64,000 nucleotides of DNA from Sphingomonas sp. SUN039 (GTDB lineage: Bacteria; Pseudomonadota; Alphaproteobacteria; Sphingomonadales; Sphingomonadaceae). Made by a program: the position numbers and the translations under genes. The notes under the pieces are model-generated. The model was not told the origin of the DNA and made no database searches. It saw only the letters and a program-made list of their open reading frames with translations. Numbering within the stretch: position 1 is the stretch's first letter; every line of letters starts with the position of its first letter. Location: positions 2,462,001 through 2,526,000 of the forward strand of contig NZ_CP096972.1 of the NCBI RefSeq assembly GCF_024758725.1. The letters run 5' to 3'. Positions 17,101 to 25,290 of this stretch are shown piece by piece.

Positions 17101-17409
17101 TCAGCCTGCGATCGACGTGGATGTCTCGATCAGCAAGACTTGGCAATCGGCAATCCCGGCGCGCAGCTTCTTCACCTCGGCATATTCCGGAGAGTTCCAG
17201 AACGCTTCGGCAGCGGCCTTGTCGGCCCATTCCGATATGACCATCGACGCCCCGTCGCCGAAATGGCCTTCCAGCAAAGTCGCGCCCGGGCCGCGCAAGA
17301 CGTATTTGCCGCCGAATTTGGCGACCAGCGCGCCCGCTGCGGCGCCATAACCGCCGATGAACGCCTCGCGGTCGGCAATTTCGGCGGTGACGATCATATA
17401 GGCCGGCAT
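17101..17409 (-). CDS. DUF1330 domain protein
   Basis: A 102-residue protein of the DUF1330 family, small dimeric alpha-beta-barrel proteins related to ferredoxin-like monooxygenases; biochemical role unknown. The pattern MPAYMIVTAEIADREAFIGGY, then GGKYVLRGPGATLLEG, then MVISEWADKAAAEAFWNSPEY is characteristic. ATG at 17409 is preferred to a longer frame from 17484 because family similarity begins with MPAYMIV. Its upstream region is shared with the divergent TonB receptor and contains the TTGTCTGGACAA operator-like site, so both may answer to the same regulator. Confidence 0.88.
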   Translation of the reverse strand: MPAYMIVTAEIADREAFIGGYGAAAGALVAKFGGKYVLRGPGATLLEGHFGDGASMVISEWADKAAAEAFWNSPEYAEVKKLRAGIADCQVLLIETSTSIAG

Positions 17410-17472
17410 GGAGAAACCCCTTCGTGTTGCACTTGGGTAACAGGCTGGCCGCGATTGCCCAGCAGGTAAAAT

Positions 17473-17484
17473 TTGTCTGGACAA
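17473..17484. promoter_or_regulatory. Operator-like palindrome between DUF1330 and TonB receptor genes
   Basis: TTGTCTGGACAA, a near-perfect 12-bp palindrome, embedded in AAAATTTGTC...GGACAACTTAT. The flanks are almost identical to those at 21893-21912. It lies about 60-70 bp from both divergent start codons. FCD- or UTRA-type GntR regulators bind palindromes of this form. Confidence 0.5.
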
Positions 17485-17543
17485 CTTATCGGAAAAATGG
17501 AAGCCTAGGGCTAATATAAATGTGACCTTTGGGGGGACACCGC

Positions 17544-20042
17544 ATGAAAACGTCGATCAAAGCCAGCCTGCTTGCCGTGACGGCCCTGGTGCCCGCCGCA
17601 GCGCTCGCGCAGGCCGCGCCTGCCGATACCGGCTATGGCGACATCATCGTCACTGCGCGCAAGACCGAGGAAAAGCTGCAGAACGCGCCGACCACAGTCG
17701 CCGTCGCGACGGCGGAGCAGATCGACCGGCTCGGCCTCGACAGCATCGCCGACATCACCAAGACGACGCCGGGCATCGTGTTCGACGACAGCTTCGGTCG
17801 CGACGGCAACCGCCCCGTCATCCGCGGGCAGGCCAACATCCTTGGCCAGTCGGGCGTCGCCTATTTCATCGACGGCATTTATTATTCGGGGTCGATCGCC
17901 GATTACGATGTGGAGTCGGTATCGCGGATCGAAGTCGTGAAGGGGCCGCAATCGGCGCTTTACGGGCGCAATACCTATTCGGGCGCGATCAACATCATTT
18001 CAAAAATGCCCGGCGACAGCTGGACCGGGCGCGCCAGCGTCGACCTGTCCGAGCGCGACCGCTATGAAATCACGGCGGGCGTGCGCGGCCCGATCGCACA
18101 GGGTCTCGGCGTGTCGCTTGGCGGGCGCTATTACGACAACAAGGGCGAGTTCGTGAACGCCTATGACGGGTCGCGCCTCGGCAAGCAGCGGACGAAGTCG
18201 CTGTTCGGCGTGCTGATGTACGACAATGACGGCCCGATCCGCGCCAGCCTGAGGGCGAACTGGAACAAGACCGACGACGGTCAGCCCGCGATTTTCGCGA
18301 CGAGTCCGGCGGAGAACAACTGCTATTTCGACAATGGCACCGGCTCGCAATATCGCGGCCAGGGCCGGTATTTCTGCGGCGTCATCCAGCCGCGACAGGC
18401 GTCGAGCGATTACAGCCGCCAGTTCGTCGATCCCGAGAATGTCGGCCTTCATTCGGAAACGCTCAACGCGGCGTTCCGCCTCGACGTCGATCTCAGCGAC
18501 AGCCTGACCCTGACCTCGCTGACCGGCTACAACAAGCGGACGGCCGACAACAAGACAGACGGCGACTATTCGGCGAACAGTTTCCAGCAGGTGTTCTTCG
18601 CCGCCGCGCCGACCGGTCCGGCAATTGGCGGCGTTGCGCCGCGCACGCTCAACTATGCCGGAGTCGCGCGCTCGACGCAGGATTTCACTTTCTCGAACCG
18701 CCAGGTCACGAAAGACTGGTCGCAGGAGCTGCGGCTGCAGTTCAAGAGCGACGCGGTCGATGTTCTGCTCGGCGGCTATTATTTCCGCCAGGACGACGAC
18801 ACCAACGATACCCGCGTCGTCCCCGCCGGGGCAGTGGCCCTGGCGCAGGCCAATGCGACGGCCGCAGCCGCCGCGCTTTGTGCGCGCATCGCCAACTGCG
18901 GATCGTTCACGCCGATCGCGATTGCGACGACCGTTCCGGCTGTCGGGAGCGCCGACTATGGCCTCTATGCGCCGTCGCGCAACGTCAACAACTACGATAT
19001 CGAGAACAAGGCGATCTTCGGTGCGGTTACGCTCAAGCTGACGCCGCAATTCTCGATCAGCGCCGAAGGCCGCTACGCCGAGGAACAGATCACCCAGGCG
19101 ACGCAGACCTATACCACGCTGACCAATCCGATCCCCGCACCGAGCGTCGTCACCGCAACGTTCAAGAAGTTCACGCCGCGCATCACCGCCAGCTGGCAGG
19201 CGACACCGAACAATCTGTTCTATGCAGTCTTCGCGCGCGGCCAGAAGCCCGGCGGGTTCAACAGCAATACGGCGATCGTCGCGGGCTTCCCGACCTACGC
19301 CCCCGAGGACGTCGAAACCTTCGAGCTCGGCATGAAGCACACGCTGTTCGGCGGTAAGCTCATCGCAAATTTCGCGGCATTCCAGAATACAATTACCGGA
19401 TACCAGCTGACCCAGAACGTGTCGGTGCCGCCCAACCAGGTGTCGCTGATCGTCAACGCCGGCAATGCGCGCATCCGGGGCTTCGAAGTGGAACTTCAGG
19501 CGCGCCCGGTCCGCAACCTGACTTTCACGGCCAACTACGCCTTTACCAATGCGCTCTTCACCAGCGGCTTCGACGAGCAGCAGGGCGTTTTGAACGACGT
19601 GCTCGACGACCAGCTCGTCAATTGCTCGACCGGCGACCAGTTCCCGCTCGTGACAGGGTGCCAGTCGGCCTATGGCTCGATCGTGGGCAAGCGTATCCCG
19701 CGCGCCCCGCAGCACACCATCTTCGCCGATATCGACTGGCGTATGCCGGTGGGCGGCAGCGGCTGGAACTTCTTTGCCGGCGCCAATGTCAACGTGATCT
19801 CGACCAGCTATGCACAGGTCCACAATCTGGCCTCGACCGGCGGTTCGGCAGTCGTCGACCTTCGCGCGGGGTTCCAGAACGACCGGTTCAAGGTCCAGTT
19901 CTATGTAAAGAACGCGACCAACGAGACGGCGATCAACCAGATCATCCGCTACGCCGATGCAAACAACGACCTGCGCCGCAACTTCACGGCAGGGCTGCGG
20001 CCGCAGCGTCGCTTCGGGGTGGTGTTCAGCGCAGGGTTCTGA
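17544..20042 (+). CDS. TonB-dependent outer-membrane receptor
   Basis: An 832-residue outer-membrane receptor for energised uptake. A signal peptide (MKTSIKASLLAVTALVPAAALAQ) is followed by a likely TonB-box region (DIIVTARKTEEKLQNAP), a plug domain to about residue 150 (RIEVVKGPQSALYGRNTYSGAINI is the plug hallmark) and a beta-barrel ending in phenylalanine (RRFGVVFSAGF). ATG at 17544 has GGGGGGACA before it. The family in sphingomonads imports diverse carbon compounds as well as metal chelates. No FecR or sigma factor is adjacent, so control is more likely through the operator at 17473. The ligand is unknown. Confidence 0.95.
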   Translation: MKTSIKASLLAVTALVPAAALAQAAPADTGYGDIIVTARKTEEKLQNAPTTVAVATAEQIDRLGLDSIADITKTTPGIVFDDSFGRDGNRPVIRGQANILGQSGVAYFIDGIYYSGSIADYDVESVSRIEVVKGPQSALYGRNTYSGAINIISKMPGDSWTGRASVDLSERDRYEITAGVRGPIAQGLGVSLGGRYYDNKGEFVNAYDGSRLGKQRTKSLFGVLMYDNDGPIRASLRANWNKTDDGQPAIFATSPAENNCYFDNGTGSQYRGQGRYFCGVIQPRQASSDYSRQFVDPENVGLHSETLNAAFRLDVDLSDSLTLTSLTGYNKRTADNKTDGDYSANSFQQVFFAAAPTGPAIGGVAPRTLNYAGVARSTQDFTFSNRQVTKDWSQELRLQFKSDAVDVLLGGYYFRQDDDTNDTRVVPAGAVALAQANATAAAAALCARIANCGSFTPIAIATTVPAVGSADYGLYAPSRNVNNYDIENKAIFGAVTLKLTPQFSISAEGRYAEEQITQATQTYTTLTNPIPAPSVVTATFKKFTPRITASWQATPNNLFYAVFARGQKPGGFNSNTAIVAGFPTYAPEDVETFELGMKHTLFGGKLIANFAAFQNTITGYQLTQNVSVPPNQVSLIVNAGNARIRGFEVELQARPVRNLTFTANYAFTNALFTSGFDEQQGVLNDVLDDQLVNCSTGDQFPLVTGCQSAYGSIVGKRIPRAPQHTIFADIDWRMPVGGSGWNFFAGANVNVISTSYAQVHNLASTGGSAVVDLRAGFQNDRFKVQFYVKNATNETAINQIIRYADANNDLRRNFTAGLRPQRRFGVVFSAGF

Positions 20043-20302
20043 CCGGAGCGAGGCTGGCAGCGGCGCTGCGAGCCGGCTCGCCACCGGCGAACGCGAACGG
20101 TCGGACGTCCTCGCGCGCGAGGACCGACGGCGCGGCTTTGCCGCGATGCTTATGCAATTCTAATCCCGGTCTGGTGCGGCAAGACCATGTAAGGCGCGGG
20201 AATAAATCCCGCACCCGTCGGTCGGGCTTGGCTGTGCCAACCCGCCGTCCGGGCGGGCGCGGAGTCCGCAAATAGCTTGCGCGTCGCTACGCGACCGCTG
20301 CT
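20043..20302. other. Convergent intergenic region with palindromes
   Basis: The 260 bp between the TonB receptor and DUF1838 stops hold no convincing gene. They contain a perfect 18-bp palindrome GTCCTCGCGCGCGAGGAC at 20107-20124 and a hairpin GCGGG-AATAAAT-CCCGC at 20196-20212. Neither is followed by a T-run, so they are not clear intrinsic terminators. Confidence 0.6.
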
Positions 20303-21202
20303 CTATTTGCGGCCCGCTTCGCCCTTCGCCGCCGCGCGCTCGGCGTCGACCTTGGCCTTGAACACCGTCCAGGTCGTCGCATTCGGCCGGGTATCGTCGC
20401 CCGCCGGCGGCGCGGTGTAGATCGGATAGTTCTTCGCGATCTCTTCCTTCATCACCGTCGGCAGTTCGTCGAAGCTCTTGAGCTTCGACCCCATTGCGTT
20501 GAACACCATCTGGCCTTGGCGTCCGCGCTGCTTCATCCACGGCATCCAGTCCGAAATGCGGACCCAGCCGACGCCGGGATAGGCGGTCGGATTCTTGGTA
20601 TCGAGGATGTCGCTGGCGTCGGCAAAAAAGTCGAAAATCTCCATCGCGTGGTATTTGCCGCCGACATAATCCTGATACGCGCCCGACAGCGGGTTCTCGT
20701 AGAACAGCGGCGCTTCGAACGGCATGAAAATCCATTTGCCTTCGCGGCGACCGTTGAACGTCGCGGGCTTGCCGTCGGCACCGATCGGGAAATTGGGACG
20801 CGAATTCACCGGATCGTTGTTGATGTGCATGACCTCGACGGTTTCGCCCGACCAGGGATTGGCCCATTGGCGCAGCACCTGGCCGGTCTTGGGGTCGAGG
20901 TAGAACAGCACTTCGCGGCTGACCAGGCGGTAGCCCTTGCCCCGCACCGGATCGGTCACCGCGACGCACTGGCGCACGTTCATCCCCTCGGCGAGGAACA
21001 GCAGCCGGTCGGGTTCGCCCGCGACCCGCGAATAGATTTTGCCCGAGAAATGATAGACCGCCTGCTTGCCATCGGCCTCGCCGCACTGGACGCGCTTCGA
21101 AATCTCGAAGGCATCGGCGGGAACGGCAGGATCGAGCATCCGCGCCGAAGCGGCGCTGCCGAGCGCTGCTGTCGCGAGCAGCGCGAGTTTGATGAGCTTC
21201 AC
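20303..21202 (-). CDS. DUF1838 family exported protein
   Basis: A 299-residue exported protein of the DUF1838 family, whose function is unknown. An N-terminal signal (MKLIKLALLATAALGSAASA) precedes the domain. Recognised segments include GYRLVSREVLFYLDPKTGQVL, the INNDPVNSRPNF region and VGWVRISDWMPWM. GTG at 21202 overlaps the TGA of the upstream exported protein, so the two are one operon. The operon's promoter region carries the TGTCCGGACA palindrome also seen before the TonB receptor. This suggests a coordinated uptake and periplasmic processing module. Confidence 0.82.
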   Translation of the reverse strand: MKLIKLALLATAALGSAASARMLDPAVPADAFEISKRVQCGEADGKQAVYHFSGKIYSRVAGEPDRLLFLAEGMNVRQCVAVTDPVRGKGYRLVSREVLFYLDPKTGQVLRQWANPWSGETVEVMHINNDPVNSRPNFPIGADGKPATFNGRREGKWIFMPFEAPLFYENPLSGAYQDYVGGKYHAMEIFDFFADASDILDTKNPTAYPGVGWVRISDWMPWMKQRGRQGQMVFNAMGSKLKSFDELPTVMKEEIAKNYPIYTAPPAGDDTRPNATTWTVFKAKVDAERAAAKGEAGRK

Positions 21203-21843
21203 TTGGCCTTCTCCTCATTGGTCGTGTCGATGGTGCAGCTTGCCTGCATCCAGCGCAGGTTAATGCCGATCATTTTGGCGCCGGGGTCCGCCCAGCTGTA
21301 GCTGACCGCCTTGTCCGGCGCGTCGGGCTTGTGGACATAGAGGACAAGGCTCGGGCGGCTCGGGCCGCTCGGCCAGATGACATTCCGCATCCGCAGGACC
21401 ACTTCGGGCGCACCCGTGGTGCCGCCGCCGAAGCTGACGCGCCCGCCCTGATCATGGAGTTTCAGGTCGCGCGCGCCCGCCCAGTCCTCGCTGCCATCGG
21501 CCTTTTTCACGGCTTTGGGGGCCGCGCCCCAGCAGGTCGCGGTACGCGCGCGGCGGAGTTCGGTGACACGGCCATCGGCAAGGGTCATGCGAATTCGATC
21601 GAATGGCTCGATAGACGAAACCAACTTGTACGGGATAGCCGCGACCGACTTGCCGAACAGATCGACGAACGCGACCTTGCCGTCCGCCGCAACCGTCACG
21701 CCGAGCCAGGGCGCTGCGGCGCGCTTGGCCTCTTTGTCGAAATACACTTCTTCTTCGTTGGTATAGATGCCGGGCGGGAGCGGTGCCGCAGCGGCAAGCG
21801 CAGGCGCAATGAGCGCCGCCAGTGCCAGCATCGGTCCGTGCAT
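21199..21843 (-). CDS. Exported protein of unknown function
   Basis: A 214-residue protein with a cleavable signal peptide (MHGPMLALAALIAPALAAAAPLPPG). The mature part begins YTNEEEVYFDKEAKRAAAPWLG and contains two cysteines about 100 residues apart (TATCWGAA and QASCTID), which could form a disulfide. No family was recognised. ATG at 21843 is chosen because a GAGAAAAGG ribosome-binding site precedes it and the signal peptide starts there. It is the first gene of an operon with the DUF1838 gene and is divergent from another exported protein at 21924, with the operator-like palindrome between them. Confidence 0.8.
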   Translation of the reverse strand: MHGPMLALAALIAPALAAAAPLPPGIYTNEEEVYFDKEAKRAAAPWLGVTVAADGKVAFVDLFGKSVAAIPYKLVSSIEPFDRIRMTLADGRVTELRRARTATCWGAAPKAVKKADGSEDWAGARDLKLHDQGGRVSFGGGTTGAPEVVLRMRNVIWPSGPSRPSLVLYVHKPDAPDKAVSYSWADPGAKMIGINLRWMQASCTIDTTNEEKAK

Positions 21844-21897
21844 CGCCTTTTCTCCCTCGACCGGCAGGGCTAGACCGATTCGAAAAAAAAGCAAATA

Positions 21898-21907
21898 TGT
21901 CCGGACA
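21898..21907. promoter_or_regulatory. Operator-like palindrome TGTCCGGACA in divergent promoter
   Basis: A perfect 10-bp palindrome within AAATATGTCC...GGACAACTTTA. Aligned with 17468-17488, almost every base of about 20 matches. It is 55 bp upstream of the minus-strand operon and only 17 bp upstream of the plus-strand ATG, a position expected for a repressor site. Confidence 0.5.
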
Positions 21908-21923
21908 ACTTTATGCGAGAGAT

Positions 21924-22673
21924 ATGATGCGCTGGCTGTTCCCCATCCTGCTGATGCTGCTTCCGGCGGCCGCCGTTGCGGCGGACGCACCCGACGGCGC
22001 AACCATCCTCGCCCGCGCGGCAGAGGCGCATGGCGGCGAAGGCTGGGCGAATGCCAAGACGCTGGTGCTGGAGGGGCATGCCGTCTTCTGGGGGTCGACC
22101 GGCGCGACGCCGCGTTCGACCGCCGACGACTATCGCATGTGGCGCGTCTTCGACCCCGGCCGCACTGCCGCGCACAGTGCGGAGGGCAAAGTGCGGATCG
22201 TGTCGAAGGCGAAGGGCGTGCAGCAATTCACGGTCGGCTTCGACGGCGCCACGACGTGGAACGAGAAAGGCGTGATCCCCAAGGCCGAGGCCGATGTGTT
22301 CTGGGCGTCGAACTTCGGCTTCGGCATCATCCGCCGGGCGGGCAATCCGGGCTTCAAGGCCGAGCGCGTCGCCGATGACGCGGTCGGTAGCCACCAACTC
22401 TATATGGTCCGCCTGACCGACCCGACGGGTGGCGTCACGTTGTTCGGCGTTGACCGGCGCAGCTATGCCATTCGCACCATGGGTTTCATGACCCCCAAGG
22501 GCTGGCACCTGCGGACCTATGACGATTTCGTCGCGCTCAAGAACCCGCGCTGGTTGCAGGCGCGCATTGTGACGCTCTATTACAATGGCGTAAAAGCGAA
22601 CACGGTGTACTGGACGAAAACGGTCGTGAACGGTCCGGTCGATGACAGCCTGTTCGCCCCACCGAAGATGTGA
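21924..22673 (+). CDS. Exported protein of unknown function, possibly LolA-like
   Basis: A 249-residue protein with a signal peptide (MMRWLFPILLMLLPAAAVAA). The mature sequence starts DGATILARAAEAHGGEGWANAKTL, reminiscent of LolA/LolB-like or DUF4292-like beta proteins, which also begin with a helix followed by a strand-rich half-barrel; this is a weak resemblance. ATG at 21924 and at 21927 are both usable, with GAGAG just upstream. It is divergent from two exported proteins and shares their operator-like palindrome. It is probably periplasmic and part of the same regulon as the DUF1838 operon. Confidence 0.8.
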   Translation: MMRWLFPILLMLLPAAAVAADAPDGATILARAAEAHGGEGWANAKTLVLEGHAVFWGSTGATPRSTADDYRMWRVFDPGRTAAHSAEGKVRIVSKAKGVQQFTVGFDGATTWNEKGVIPKAEADVFWASNFGFGIIRRAGNPGFKAERVADDAVGSHQLYMVRLTDPTGGVTLFGVDRRSYAIRTMGFMTPKGWHLRTYDDFVALKNPRWLQARIVTLYYNGVKANTVYWTKTVVNGPVDDSLFAPPKM

Positions 22674-22694
22674 TTTTTTGAAGGAATTCTATTG

Positions 22695-23318
22695 ATGCCC
22701 CGCTTGCTGATTTTCGTCGACGAAGCCAATTTCGGTCGTTCCGCCCGCCACGCCGGGTTCCAGCCCGACCTGATCGCGCTCAAGAACTGGCTCGCCGACC
22801 CCGAGACCGGGCGCAACCTGATCGAGATGGTCGTCTATATCGGCCTGCCGCCCGACTGGCGGCCGGAAGACCTGCCCGAAGGCTGGCGGCGCGCCTATGA
22901 CAGCAAGCACCGCCTGCGCCATGCGCTCGAGAACAACGGGATCATGACAGTCGCGTGGCGCGGCAAGCAATTGTTCAACAGCAACCCGCCCGCTTTTGCC
23001 GCCAATATCGACATGCTGATGGCGATGGACGCGCTCGAACTTTCGCTCGAGGCAAAGCCCGATATCGTCGTGCTCGTCTCGGGCGACGGCGATTTCGCCT
23101 ATCTCGCCAACAAGCTGCGGCGGCGCGGCATCCATGTCGAGGCGGCAAGCCTGCCGCAGGCGATGTCGGGCGAACTGAAGCGCGCGGTCAACGAATTCAT
23201 CGACCTGCGCGACTTTTTCGACGAGGTCGGCAAGCCGTTCATCGATTACCACGACGACGACCACCGGCAAGACGACGACCGGCCTGAAAACGGGGTCGAT
23301 GGCGAAGGCGACGACTGA
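22695..23318 (+). CDS. NYN domain (LabA/DUF88-like) protein
   Basis: A 207-residue protein of the NYN/LabA-like PIN-fold family, predicted RNases. Conserved acidic residues are visible: the first in LLIFVDEANFGRSA near residue 8, a central one in ANIDMLMAMDALEL near residue 100, and LVSGDGDFAYLANKLRRRG near residue 125, which is the family hallmark. The C-terminal 25 residues are extremely acidic and histidine-rich (HDDDHRQDDDRPE). ATG at 22695 has AAGGA nine bases upstream. It lies 22 bp after the exported protein gene. Targets are unknown. Confidence 0.88.
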   Translation: MPRLLIFVDEANFGRSARHAGFQPDLIALKNWLADPETGRNLIEMVVYIGLPPDWRPEDLPEGWRRAYDSKHRLRHALENNGIMTVAWRGKQLFNSNPPAFAANIDMLMAMDALELSLEAKPDIVVLVSGDGDFAYLANKLRRRGIHVEAASLPQAMSGELKRAVNEFIDLRDFFDEVGKPFIDYHDDDHRQDDDRPENGVDGEGDD

Positions 23319-23400
23319 CCTTGCCCCTTCGCGGTCCGGCAGGGCGAGCCGCCGCGCACGCCGGGGAAGATCGGGAAGGCGGTGGTCGCTTGGGTTACCA

Positions 23401-23432
23401 ACTCCTCCCCAGCGCTGCGCTGGGGAGGACTT
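23401..23432. repeat. Single palindrome related to the TCCTCCCC repeat family
   Basis: CTCCTCCCCAGC and GCTGGGGAGGA form a long hairpin with loop GCTGC. It matches the outer arms of the doublet at 44221-44374. It lies about 80 bp after the NYN gene. Confidence 0.7.
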
Positions 23433-23472
23433 GTCTGCGCATCCGCCGTGTAACAATGTTCTCACTTTGTAC

Positions 23473-23501
23473 TTGACAGACATAACCAGATCGGTTATCA
23501 G
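23473..23501 (+). promoter_or_regulatory. Candidate sigma-70-type promoter with TetR-like operator
   Basis: TTGACA at 23473-23478, a 17-bp spacer and TATCAG at 23496-23501. An inverted repeat ATAACC-N5-GGTTAT (23482-23498) covers the spacer and -10, typical of TetR-family operators. No open reading frame with a recognised domain follows on the plus strand. Confidence 0.4.
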
Positions 23502-23506
23502 AACCC

Positions 23507-23940
23507 GGTCCCGGCCTAAACGCCCGCGCAGCGTGGCGGCCGGGATGCGCGGGCGGGGCTTCGGCTCTGTCTGCGACATGCGGCCGGCGCGGAGTCATCC
23601 GGTTTCAAACCGATGCATCGTCGCCGGATCGTCACCGGTCCAGCCGTTCGGTCAACCGCAACGCCCGCTGGACGTCCGGCACGGCCAGGCCGCTCCTTTC
23701 AGGGGGAGGCTTGCCGGTCGTCGGTCCCGCCGCGTGCGGGACTGCGCCGGTCGTTCGACCCCTGCACCCCTCACGGTGCAGGCAGCGGGGTCAGGATCGA
23801 CATGCCGACGTCGCCACATTTCATGACGAGGCAGGACCAGCGACGACACGGCACTCTCCCAAGTGCCTAGACGGGGATGCTTGTCCCCAAAACAAGCGTC
23901 CCGCCCGGATGCCCGTGGCAGGACGCGCCGGCCGCAATTT
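23507..23940 (+). ncRNA. Hairpin-rich non-coding region, candidate structured RNA
   Basis: No protein family is recognisable in any frame, yet the stretch is dense in inverted repeats: CGCCCGCGCA/TGCGCGGGCG (23521-23555), GTCCCGC/GCGGGAC (23724-23742), CTGCACC/GGTGCAG (23762-23781) nested within GACCCC/GGGGTC, GGCACT/AGTGCC (23851-23868), and GCTTGT/ACAAGC (23879-23897) extended by GGGA/TCCC. It follows the candidate promoter at 23473. It does not carry hallmarks I know for RNase P RNA, tmRNA, SRP RNA or 6S RNA. High GC makes hairpins common, so the call is tentative. It could also be a decayed gene. Confidence 0.28.
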
Positions 23941-23998
23941 CGCGCGGGGTAGCTGCGGAGGGAGGCGTGTGTCTGTCGATGTTGGAGATTTCAGCAAG

Positions 23999-24080
23999 AA
24001 GGGGCTTCGACAAGCTCAGCCAAGTCGGTTGGGGGGACAGGCTCTCAACCCGACTTGGCTGAGCTTGTCGAAGCCCTTCG
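23999..24080. repeat. Inverted repeat doublet with GGGCTTCGACAAGCTCAGCC arms
   Basis: About 36-bp arms at 23999-24034 and 24046-24080 in opposite orientation, differing at a few positions. The core GCTTCGACAAGCTCAG is itself partly palindromic. It lies just downstream of the DUF1737 stop and could form a long hairpin at the end of the galE operon transcript. Confidence 0.75.
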
Positions 24081-24100
24081 CTTACTCTTACTCCGTCAGA

Positions 24101-24295
24101 CTAACTTCCGCTCCACACCACCGCCTGCGCGACGCGCATCTCGACGCGCGCAGGGTCGAACGTCATGACGGGCAGGCCGTAGAGCTCATAGCCCTCTGCC
24201 AGCGCCTGCGACACACGTTGGCAAAATACCTTGTCGTCGGTCCCCGTCATCAAGCGATAGACGAGCTTCCCATCGGGCGGCGAAGTCCTGCTCAT
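24101..24295 (-). CDS. DUF1737 domain protein
   Basis: A 64-residue protein that consists almost entirely of a DUF1737 domain (YRLMTGTDDKVFCQRVSQALAEGYELYG, then VMTFDP and a short AQAVV end). The family has no known function, and members are usually 50-70 residues. ATG at 24295 overlaps the TGA of galE (ATGA), so translation is coupled. It is the last gene of a three-gene minus-strand operon. Confidence 0.82.
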   Translation of the reverse strand: MSRTSPPDGKLVYRLMTGTDDKVFCQRVSQALAEGYELYGLPVMTFDPARVEMRVAQAVVWSGS

Positions 24296-25290
24296 GCGCG
24301 TTCTCCCAGATGCCGTTCCCACGCCAGCGCATCGCGAACGATACCGTCGAGGTCGGCGCGTTGCGGCGTCCAGTCGAGCGTCGAAAGGATGCGAGCATTG
24401 TCGGCAACCAGCGCATCGGGGTCGCCCGCGCGACGCCCTTCATAACGCCGGTCGAGCTTCATGTTGGTGACGCGGTCGACCGCATCGAGCACCTGGTTCA
24501 CGCTGAAACCTGTGCCATAGCCCGCGTTCGCCGTCAGATTCTCGGTCGGGTTCGCGATCAGCCAGTCGAGCGCCGCGACATGTGCGTCAGCCAAGTCGCT
24601 GACATGGATATAGTCGCGCACCCCGGTGCCATCCTCGGTCGCGTAATCGGTGCCGAATACGCTGACCGACGCGCGCTTGCCGGTCGCCGCCTCCGCCGCG
24701 ATCTTGATCAGGTGCGTCGCGCCTGCGGTCGATTGCCCGGTGCGGCCCTTGGGGTCCGCACCCGCCACGTTGAAATAGCGTAGCGCGGCGTAGTTGAGCG
24801 GGTGGGCGGCGGCGGTGTCGCGCAGCATCGCTTCGGTCATCAGTTTCGACATGCCATAGGGATTGATCGGCACCGTCGGCATATCCTCGCGCACCGGCAC
24901 CGTGTCGGGAATGCCATAGGTCGCCGCGGTCGAGGAGAAGATGAAGTGCTTGACGCCGCCGGTCACCGCGCTCTCGATCAGGCTGCGGCTGCGGACAGTG
25001 TTGTTGAGATAATATTTGAGCGGGTCGCTGACCGATTCGGGCACGACCACCGATCCGGCGAAGTGCACGATAGCCCCGATATCGTGGTCGCGGATCGTTG
25101 CTGCCACGGTTGCGGCATCGTCGATGCTGGCCTCGACGAACGGCACCCCTTCCGGCACCGCCCAGCGAAAGCCGGTGACCAGATTGTCGATGACGACCAC
25201 GCCATAGCCGGCGTCGCGCAGCGCCAGCACGGCATGGCTGCCGATATAGCCGGCCCCGCCGGTGACGAGAACGGTCGGCTTTGCGGTCAT
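24292..25290 (-). CDS. galE: UDP-glucose 4-epimerase
   Basis: Extended SDR epimerase interconverting UDP-glucose and UDP-galactose, 332 residues as expected for GalE. The NAD-binding motif VLVTGGAGYIGSHAVLAL opens the protein. SSTAATYGIP provides the serine/threonine near residue 120, and the catalytic pair is in YGMSK near residue 146. TGVRDYIHVSDLADAHVAAL and YNVG-like NAGYGTGFSV segments follow. It supplies galactose for envelope polysaccharides. ATG at 25290 overlaps the stop of the upstream exported protein, and the 3' end overlaps DUF1737. Confidence 0.95.
   Translation of the reverse strand: MTAKPTVLVTGGAGYIGSHAVLALRDAGYGVVVIDNLVTGFRWAVPEGVPFVEASIDDAATVAATIRDHDIGAIVHFAGSVVVPESVSDPLKYYLNNTVRSRSLIESAVTGGVKHFIFSSTAATYGIPDTVPVREDMPTVPINPYGMSKLMTEAMLRDTAAAHPLNYAALRYFNVAGADPKGRTGQSTAGATHLIKIAAEAATGKRASVSVFGTDYATEDGTGVRDYIHVSDLADAHVAALDWLIANPTENLTANAGYGTGFSVNQVLDAVDRVTNMKLDRRYEGRRAGDPDALVADNARILSTLDWTPQRADLDGIVRDALAWERHLGERA

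Noticed and set aside
18000-20084. 694-codon open frame on the minus strand opposite the TonB receptor
   Set aside because: It is a mirror of a clearly real receptor gene; the translation is compositionally biased (Arg/Ala/Asp/Gly rich) with no domain, as expected in GC-rich DNA.
20107-20212. Intrinsic terminators between the TonB receptor and DUF1838 genes
   Set aside because: The palindromes lack a following T-run on either strand.
23299-23826. 175-codon plus-strand frame in the gene-free region
   Set aside because: It runs through a palindromic repeat and promoter-like sequence, is Arg/Ser/Pro rich, and has no domain, signal or good ribosome-binding site.
23507-23940. RNase P RNA, tmRNA, SRP RNA or 6S RNA
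   Set aside because: Hallmark conserved sequences known for these RNAs could not be found, so the region is listed only as a candidate structured RNA.
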